This document shows, in pieces, positions 56,801 to 64,000 of a stretch of 64,000 nucleotides of DNA. Numbering within the stretch: the stretch's first letter is position 1; each line of letters begins with the position of its first letter. Under the pieces are notes generated by a model that saw nothing but the letters and a program-made list of their open reading frames with translations, searched no databases and had not been told where the DNA came from. The position numbers and the translations under genes are program-made. The stretch is from Ailanthus altissimus (taxonomy: Eukaryota; Streptophyta; Magnoliopsida; Sapindales; Simaroubaceae). The stretch spans positions 27,936,001 through 28,000,000 of the forward strand of contig OX327700.1 of the NCBI GenBank assembly GCA_946807835.1, read 5' to 3'.

Positions 56801-56964
56801 AATCAAAACCCACGTCAGAAAACAACTTAAACAAAAATTACAAACAAAACCCTATATAAAAACCAACATAAAATATCAAATTTTCACAAAAAAGAAAGTC
56901 CTTTGAAGTGATAGATACCCTTAAGTTGTTTTTGAAGGAGGAGACTGGCTTGAGATGCTGCCAT
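53805..56964 (-). CDS. UBC7: Ubiquitin-conjugating enzyme E2, UBC7/UBC13/UBC14 group, 167 residues
   Basis: Six exons, all GT-AG: 56964-56919, 56778-56676, 55793-55696, 55599-55499, 54915-54838, 53882-53805 (stop TAA); 504 nt with consistent phases. The protein begins [20 protein letters not shown] and contains [19 protein letters not shown], the HPN motif and the active-site segment [14 protein letters not shown] with catalytic Cys90. The extra acidic loop after the Cys ([15 protein letters not shown]) distinguishes UBC7-type E2s. It ends [11 protein letters not shown]2s carry ubiquitin as a thioester for E3 ligases; yeast Ubc7 and plant relatives act in ER-associated degradation. No membrane segment, so a membrane partner would be needed for ER work. 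All catalytic elements are intact; gene symbol is by group, the exact paralogue is not resolved. Confidence 0.96.
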
Positions 56965-57058
56965 GGATTTTATATTAGAGGGGTAGAGAGAGCTGAAACG
57001 GGCTCTACAGATTCGCGAGGAAAAAAAAGAGAGAATGAAAGTCGACAGTTTTGTGTGC

Positions 57059-57098
57059 ATTTATAGATAGATGAAGAGAAGGTTCTGCTGCTCACGTG
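57059..57098 (-). promoter_or_regulatory. Core promoter of the UBC7-like gene: TATA box and G-box
   Basis: On the minus strand TATAAAT (57059-57065) lies about 95 bases upstream of the ATG at 56964. A CACGTG G-box (57093-57098, in CCCACGTGAG) lies about 30 bases further upstream. Between them GAACCTTC fits two heat-shock-factor half-sites (GAAnnTTC), which alone is weak evidence. Confidence 0.55.
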
Positions 57099-57179
57099 GG
57101 AGTTTTGATCCTCTGCGAGTAGTTTTGGTTCTGTTGGTGTCATAGCCACTTGTAGGATGCCACGTAAGGACGTTGATCT

Positions 57180-58172
57180 AACGAGCGGCGGAAGAGGGAA
57201 AGATTCATTGTGTTGGTACTGTTGTAGATCTTACCCTTTTTATTTTTTATTTCATCTTATACAGTTTGTGGGGTCCGTTGGCAAATTAAGAGAAAGTTGC
57301 AAACTATAATTACTTGGAGAAACTACACAGCTCTACACTTACTCCACACTTATTTTCTTTAAATTAAAAAAAAAGAAAGAAAGAGTGTTAGATTACTAAA
57401 TGTGATATTATCGTTTAATAATGTTACATATTTTAAGTAATATTTTAAATAATAAAATAATATAAATTTTAAAATTATTTATTTTAAATAAAAAAATAAT
57501 ATAAATTTTAAAATTATTTATTATATCTAAGATATATACTTAAATTATTTATTTTTAATCATATTTCTCCAATCAAATGTTCTAACATTTTACCTAAACC
57601 GTAAAAATTGATAAATGGGCATTTAGCTCCTCTCTACTTAACTCATGATCGCAAATACTTTTAACTAAATCTATCAAATTACTCATTTACCGTCTGTGGG
57701 TGACAAAAACTTCTCTCTTGGCTGGTAATTAATGTGTTTCTTTGAGACATTTTTACAAACGCCTTATCGACGTCGCCAAAAAAAAATAAATAAAGCTTAC
57801 CTTATTAACATTTTAACCTTCCATCAAACTCTGCCTCTTCATCGCCAACCTCCAAACTTTTCCCATTAACCCACACTAAGTCACGGTCACTGATCAGCAC
57901 CTCATCCTCTGCATCCACCGTCTCAAAATCCACGCACCTTTTTCTCGTGCAAACCACAATCATTCCAACAACACATAGCAAACCTCCATCTCACCACATT
58001 TACATGTGACCCATCGTCAAACACTAATAATGATCGAAATGCCCTTACAAATTCTTTTCTCAAAAGAAAAATAAAATAAACTTAGATTAGAAACACCATA
58101 ACTACTTGAATTAAATACACCCAATTTATTTATCTTAACTCAATTACAAGAACTTTTTAGTTTTATTTAAAA
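57180..58172. other. Gene-free AT-rich interval upstream of UBC7-like gene
   Basis: No open frame of interest. A unit of about 28 bp (AATAATATAAATTTTAAAATTATTTATT) occurs twice near 57463-57515. The segment 57780-58020 is richer in C and less AT-rich but shows no recognisable product. Confidence 0.5.
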
Positions 58173-58340
58173 GGTACACATCTCAAGTTATATTTCAAAT
58201 TATATCTTAAATTGGTAGTGTAAAGTATTCATTAAATAATAAAATAATCTAAATTATAAAATTATCTATTACACTTAATAATTATTTAACACACCATTAC
58301 TTAAAATACAATTTAAAATATAAATTTGAGATTTGTAGCA
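58173..58340. mobile_element. MITE-like element with about 38-bp imperfect inverted repeats
   Basis: Left end AGGTACACATCTCAAG...TATATTTCAAATTATATCTTAA pairs imperfectly with the reverse complement of the right end (TGCTACAAATCTCAAATTT...). The centre is AT-rich and non-coding; total about 168 bp. No clear target duplication. Related AT blocks occur near 31.6 kb. Confidence 0.5.
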
Positions 58341-59460
58341 TTTATCTTATCTAAATTGATATAGGCATTGAACAAAGCATTATAAGTTGTCGCATTTGGT
58401 TTGAAATCTGCAACAACAGCCATATATGAGAATTTGTGAACCAATTAACAACATATAATTTTGTATATAACAATAACAATAAATTATTTTTTTGGATTAA
58501 AATTTTTTAATATTATTTTTAGCATTTTTTTAAAAAGAAAAGTCTTATTTAAAAATAAATTTAAAATAAATGTATTTTTATTTACGTTTACTTAATTAGA
58601 TCTACCAATTTAATCATATTAATGCACAATGAAAATTTTTTATTTACAAAGATCCATACAAAAGATATTACCTATATACATACACTTATTTCAAATACTC
58701 AACTTTGACTCTTTTTAATCCTCCACTTTAACAAACATTTTTTATTAATATTACATTAGCTAAATCGTAGATAACTATAATATAAATAATTTGACTGCAT
58801 AATAGAACAAATTTTATATAGACTTATTTTATTTTGTTATAGAGCATACACGTATTATAAAATAAAATCATTAAATTTTAAAATGATCAAAATTAATAAA
58901 TTAGATTTGAGTAGCACAACATATTAAAAAAAATTAAAATAATCAATAAATATTAAGACATTTATTGAAATAAAATATAAATGATTAAATAACAGAACTA
59001 TTGTGCGAAAAGAATGATAACGTTATGGATTTGATAAATGAGTTAACTTCTTAACTATAGCACAGTACGACACGAAGTCAAGTATAAAGGCAAAAAAGAA
59101 AGAAAGAGTATAAATTTACGATTTTAAAGTTATTACAACTTAATGAGCTCGTGAAATTACGATCTTACACTATATTTTGAATACTTTCATTATATTACTA
59201 GTGAAGATTTATAGCCAAAGCTTAGCTATCACGGGGAGCACCTATGGGTATAACTTTAACTTCTATTAATTTTTTTCTTTATTGTTTTATAGAACTAAAA
59301 TAGAGGAAGAAAAAAAATTAGGACCAACTAATATAATCTTACTTGAATATCTTTAATTGACTTATTTTAAGCATTTTATTAAATATATTTTGTGCTTTCA
59401 AATTGCTATTATATTCTTCCATTTGTCAGGATTAACTCACACGCACCACCTAGCAATTTC
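58341..59460. other. AT-rich gene-free interval
   Basis: Nothing recognisable on either strand apart from A/T-rich low-complexity sequence. Confidence 0.5.
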
Positions 59461-59720
59461 TATACAAAGGTTATTATTATAAATTAGTATTTAAGTAAAG
59501 GAGGTCCTTTTAGTCTTTTACACAGGCAGTCGTCGGCTATAAATGAGGCAATCCTCATTTGGAATAGCCTCTCCCTTGTTGTGTAAACACTATTCGTCTT
59601 AATAATAAAATAGCTTATATTTCTATTTATATTTTCTCTAAATTTTGGCAAGTATTATACTTGAGATTATAAAATTAAAATCATTGATCTTCTACTATCG
59701 ATTCAAGCCACTATTGTGTT
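59460..59720 (+). repeat. Possible Copia LTR fragment
   Basis: CGGCTATAAATGAGGC (TATA box) at about 59535-59550 is followed by TTGTGTAAACAC and TAATAATAAAATAGC. This promoter plus poly(A)-like arrangement is common in Copia LTRs. No borders, partner or coding region found. Confidence 0.3.
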
Positions 59721-61029
59721 TTTTTTACTTTTTTCCCCCCTAATTTTTTACATTAATTTTTGAATTAAAAACTTTGTGGGAGAATTTTCAAAATGAATGA
59801 GATGCTTTTAAATAGATACTTACTTTAATTGAAGAGATACAATGTTGCCTCTTAAAGGAGATACGCCTTAACATTATTTATATATTATTTATGAATGAAC
59901 ACAAACATATCATTATTTCAATTTAAAATAATAATTGTTCATTGGGATTATTAATCAAATTCAAACTTTGATCCAATGATCATAAATAAAGAGATGTGTA
60001 TGGAGAAACATGTTTGAAATAAAAGAGTATAAATAAGAGCTTTGTTTAAGTTATTTATATATCACTCGAGATTTTTTATATCTTTATTTTCTCCCACCAA
60101 ATAGCAACAACAAATGCATTTTTTTTAATTATTTTTTTTTGGTATTAAAGTCTCGTCTTTTATTTTTTACCAAAATAAAATATTAAATCTCGACAAACTT
60201 ACAAAGATCAAGAGTTTTCAAGTTTGCTTTCGTTGAGGTACAATGCCAGCAAATATAAGCAATGTTTCATTATATTCTAGAGGTATATTTGGTTAGCCTA
60301 TGTGCGTAACTCGATTGGTGAGGAAAAATAATGTCTTAAATAAATGACATGTGAAGCGTGCATTGAAGCACACATTTATTTATGCAAATTTATTGTAATT
60401 CTTTTTATTAGTATGTTATATACATTCTATTCTATTAAATATAGTTCTCACCACCAAATCTTTATTTCTCAAATTATTTTCTATATTCTCCAACAAATTT
60501 TTAAACACTATTTGGATTCTATTCACTAATTTTCATGTGTTGGTAAGCATGAAAGCAAGATTGATGTCGCTAACATTGTTGTTTTACTTTTGGTTAGGAG
60601 TGATAATTTCGGGTTCAGATTAAGTTTGAAATTTTTTTACTCTTATTTGAATCTGATCGAAATGTTAAAATGTGTTCTGATTAAAACACATTTTTAGTCG
60701 GGATAAATTTTAACCCGACTTTGGGTTGAAATGAAAATTTTTGATTTTTTTTTGAAAAAAAATTATTTTAAAACGATGTAATTTTGATTCGAGTTCAAAA
60801 CGGGTCAGGATAATTTGAGACAAGTCAAAAATTTTCGTTCGAGATCAGGAATTTTCTGAACCCTACCAATCCCGTTTAGGACAGAAAATTATGTCTCGAA
60901 CGAGTTCCAAACTCATTCCCATTCCCGTCCCGATTTAAAATTTTAAGATAGATCGGATCGGAACGGATCGGGTTCAAAAATAATACCCACGCTTACTTTT
61001 GGTGAATTAATCATGTAATCAAATTTTAA
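59721..61029. other. Gene-free interval with a degenerate GGGTTC/GATCGGG-rich stretch
   Basis: Mostly AT-rich. The segment 60593-60985 has many diverged copies of CGGGTT, CCCGA and GATCGGA-type words (for example GATCGGATCGGAACGGATCGG, in part). It resembles the name-less CGAACCC/GGGTTCG repeats of plant genomes and the stretches near 43.85 kb and 51.45 kb. No gene. Confidence 0.5.
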
Positions 61030-61245
61030 AACAAGTAATGTTATATTTACACGATTGACATACAAATTTTATATCTCAATTAATATAATATCTAATCTGT
61101 TCGTTATCGATTGATATTGTATAACTATCATATTAATAAAAAAAATAAAAAATTAACAATTATATAATAAATAATAGTTATTAATTAATAACATATTAAT
61201 TAAAATAAATTTTATATCTTAACTATATAAGTGTAAAACTACTCT
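61030..61245. mobile_element. MITE-like element with imperfect terminal inverted repeats
   Basis: Left AGTAATGTTATATTTACACG...AATTTTATATCTCAATTAA pairs loosely with the reverse complement of the right end (GAGTAGTTTTACACTTATATAG...ATATAAAATTTATTTTAATTA). AGTAATG(T/C)TA.AT.TACAC is a common MITE end in plants. AT-rich non-coding centre. Confidence 0.4.
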
Positions 61246-62385
61246 TCAAAAATATTGTTCAAGAAGAAAAGCTGATAAATTACAGTATAGTTGTAACTTT
61301 TGTTTTAGTAGAAGATTTGTTAAAGGGAAGTTTACCACTTAGCCCCTTATATTTTTTTTGCAACTACGAAAAACTATTTTGATGTTTGAAATACTAAAAA
61401 AAATATCTTGCCGTCATAATGATTTTGTTAAATACTCATTTTTTTTTACGATTTTACCCTTCTAATGTTAAATGATGTTTAGCAAACATAATTATAAAAA
61501 TACCCTTTTCTTCTTAACACCATGGCAAAAAAAAATTCAAATCTATTTGTCTTTTAAATAATTCATAAATGACAAGTAATTTAATATTTTATTAATAAAA
61601 ACTAGTTTAAATATTTTATAAAAATTATTTGGAACAAATTATAAAGAAATTACTAAAATTTGTCTGAACTCAATTTAATTTAATTAATGTCTTATTTCAT
61701 TAAAAGATCAAAATAAAAATAATATAGTGGTGGCTAGGGTCTTAAAAAAGAAAAATGAAAAGAAAGGAAAGAGAAATAAAAAAAAAAGAAATTATGATTA
61801 AAAAAGGGAAATTTTTAATATAATAATTATAAATAAATTTATATGATATCTATTTAAAACTATCTTATTTTTAATGTATATGTTCATTTTATTTTAGTAA
61901 ATGGACAATTTTACGGTTACGAAATGCATTTTCATTGTCATTGTTATGAAGATGGATTTGTTTTTAGGATACTTCCAAATATTTAGAGGTTCTTGATAGT
62001 TGTAAGAAAATATAGGAGGGTAAATGATAAATTTCTTTTGTTAGAGAGAGAAAATTAGTATAGGATATAGAACTCAACACGGATCAAGTTTCCTAAATGT
62101 TCTTCCTTTAAACTTATTAAAATGCTCTTTATCTCTTAAATATTTTTAATGGAGAGATATAAAAAGAAGAGATGACTGCTTATTTTTTAATTTTGACGAG
62201 ATAAATGAAATATTGAAAACTTCCATGGAGGAAATATCTAATACACTTATTGAAGAGAAATTTTTTTTTACTTTTTTTTAAAAAAAAAAGTATTTAAAGT
62301 TTGTTAGAATTATAAATTGAATTTGCTTAATTTTGAAAAAGAGAACGATAATAATAAAAATAAAAAGGTAAAAGAAAAGAATATA
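61246..62385. other. AT-rich gene-free interval
   Basis: Low-complexity A/T and GAAA-rich stretches (for example 61740-61800). No coding or RNA gene seen. Confidence 0.5.
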
Positions 62386-63300
62386 TGTGTTGCCCCATAA
62401 TCCTCGGTTCAAGCCTATTAAAATTTAAAGTGAACGACTTAGACCCACTAGGGGTTAAGTATCTGAGCACCACCTAAGACCAATCATAATTTAACAATCG
62501 AGCACAAGTATGAGGAGATGAGTTCTTGAAGGGTTGGATATTTTGTCAAGTTTAAAAAGTTGAGTTTATAAAGGGTTGAGCATTCCCCTTATAGATCAAG
62601 CCCTTGTGCTGGACCCCACTCAATCCTAAGCCTAGCTATACTCTAAAACTTCTTAAGAACCTTACCTTGTGGAGTGTTCACATTTTGTTGATGGTCAAGC
62701 ATTACATCAATCTTGAGAACTCATCAAGTTGAGGACTACCCACTATGATGGAGCAATTATGCCATCTAGCCTACGATGCTAAGGTTTTCGGACCAAACAA
62801 GGTGCACCACATACTTCCTCTATAAAATATGGAGCACGTGGTAACTAACCAACATCTCTTGAACTTTCGCACTATAAACATGATTACCAAGTGATTATTA
62901 ACCCACGACACAAGTCAACCACCCAAAATTATCTATTTAATGTATAACATTGATTCGCACGTGGGGATAAGTAAGTAAATTATACACAACTACACACATC
63001 ATATATTTAAGAATTATTTTTTCCTCTATTCTTATTATTCTCCTCAAATATTCTAATTTAAGTATCCAAGAGTTATTGTTAGAATTGTCATTGCTGCAAA
63101 TTTGATCAACTTTGTGATTGCAATGATAGGTCGAAACCACTAAAAGTTACTAATGAACACCAACAACTCGACTACGACCATTTTTATAAGGATATAAGTT
63201 TATTTCTCAACTGAGGATTGCACATTTGATTGAGAGCCCAAAATCAATAGTAAACAACATTTAAATTGGAGAGTTTTCAATATTCATCTAAAACCACACT
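62386..63300 (+). repeat. Possible long LTR remnant of a Ty3/Gypsy (Tat/Athila-type) element
   Basis: Starts TGTTGCCCCATAATC. It has CTCTATAAAATATGGAGCACG near 62817-62838 as promoter-like sequence and a TCTAATTTAAGTATCCAAGAG segment near 63052 that resembles the conserved motif before the LTR end in Tat-type elements. It is less AT-rich than its surroundings. No partner LTR in the window. Confidence 0.3.
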
Positions 63301-64000
63301 ATTTGTTTGGGAATACTTCTTATGAAAATGGATCAAACCAATTACAATTAGCCAAGTTGGTGTATTTTCATACCGGTTTAACAATTGCTGTATTTATTTA
63401 TTTTTGACGTGGATTTTTTAGATGAGGTAAGAAATTAGTCATTTATGATTCATCGTCAAAAGCTAATAAACTCTTTTTCCTTTTCTTTTTTTCACAATTG
63501 ACACGGCCTTGATATTTGCCAAACTTATGCTATAGCTATGGCCCAGTGATCTGAAACCATTAGTATACACTATAGTGCGAGTTCATTCAATTGGCTCAAC
63601 ACAATAAATGTCTATTTATATTACCTGGAGACAAACAACTGTACTTTCAAGTTTCAAGGTTGAGGACGGACGCTCAATTCTCTCTTTAAAAAAATTTCTA
63701 GTAACCCAAAAGGAAAAATTTTAGTCGCTAGTCGTCTAACTTCTCACTCTCATCGAAGAGGAGGTTTTCGGATTTTTCTCTGATGGACACAAACCACCAG
63801 AAATCTCCCATATCTTGCTACCCTTTTTTGATCCTACAGCAGCTCTAGTTTCGCTGACAAGAAACCCTACAGTAGGTGCACAAGCTCAGGCAAACGACCT
63901 CTGTCGAGATCTACCAGTCTCTACCGAGCTGCGACCTTGCTGGTTAGTCACTGAGACCCACCGGTTTCCGCCGAGCTACGACCTTGCCAGTTAGTTGTCA
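63301..64000. other. Gene-free right edge; short tandem repeat at the end
   Basis: From 63650 base composition shifts to higher GC with pyrimidine-rich words. At 63917-64000 two diverged copies of an about 45-bp unit occur (CCGAGCTGCGACCTTGCTGG and CCGAGCTACGACCTTGCCAG cores). This could be the start of a gene leader or an element leader continuing past the window. A short frame from the ATG at 63783 stops after 21 codons. Confidence 0.4.

Overview
This is nuclear DNA of a flowering plant, most likely a eudicot. The evidence is three intron-containing plant genes with GT-AG junctions, very AT-rich intergenic DNA, and many Ty1/Copia and Ty3/Gypsy LTR retrotransposons nested inside one another. 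I cannot name the species from sequence alone. About two thirds of the window is transposable element. I found no prokaryotic feature, CRISPR array, rRNA or convincing tRNA gene.

Layout. 1-4440: decayed Copia element, its integrase split by a 620-bp TRIM (890-1509). 5417-23517: large Ty3/Gypsy element (Gypsy-A). Its 5' LTR carries a solo LTR of the same family (6708-8250), and its integrase is split by an Athila-like Gypsy element (12175-20812), which holds a further repeat (17036-19157). 23518-26030: AT-rich intergenic DNA with one GC-richer island near 24.3-24.7 kb. 26031-30140, minus: six-exon gene for a CRAL-TRIO (Sec14-like) lipid-transfer protein with a C-terminal membrane anchor; a probable 5'-untranslated exon lies near 31 kb. 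31740-38485: Copia remnant that received a tRNA-derived SINE (32937-33040) and another Copia element (33513-38485). 39518-42300: truncated Gypsy element. 42695-43411, plus: three-exon gene for a 139-residue glyoxalase-fold (VOC) protein, with a seed/ABA-type promoter signature. 44315-51358: chromodomain Gypsy element containing a minus-strand solo LTR (45583-47027). 51348-52009: 332-bp tandem duplication. 51927-52368: second TRIM, minus strand. 53805-56964, minus: six-exon gene for a UBC7-type ubiquitin-conjugating enzyme. 57100-64000: gene-free DNA with MITE-like elements and LTR remnants.

The three genes are unrelated single-copy-looking genes in gaps between transposons: lipid exchange, a small stress/seed VOC protein, and ubiquitin conjugation (probably ER-associated degradation). 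No operon-like or pathway relation links them. The best-supported structures beyond the genes are the insertions with matching target-site duplications: AGCTT, CATAG, (A/G)CAAG, a 10-bp SINE duplication, ATT(G/A)C, GTACA and CATAT. They allow much of the insertion order to be read directly. I found no clearly novel biological system. The items most worth follow-up are the two TRIMs, the small SINE, the short repeated hairpins in a Copia leader, and the RY plus G-box promoter of the VOC gene.
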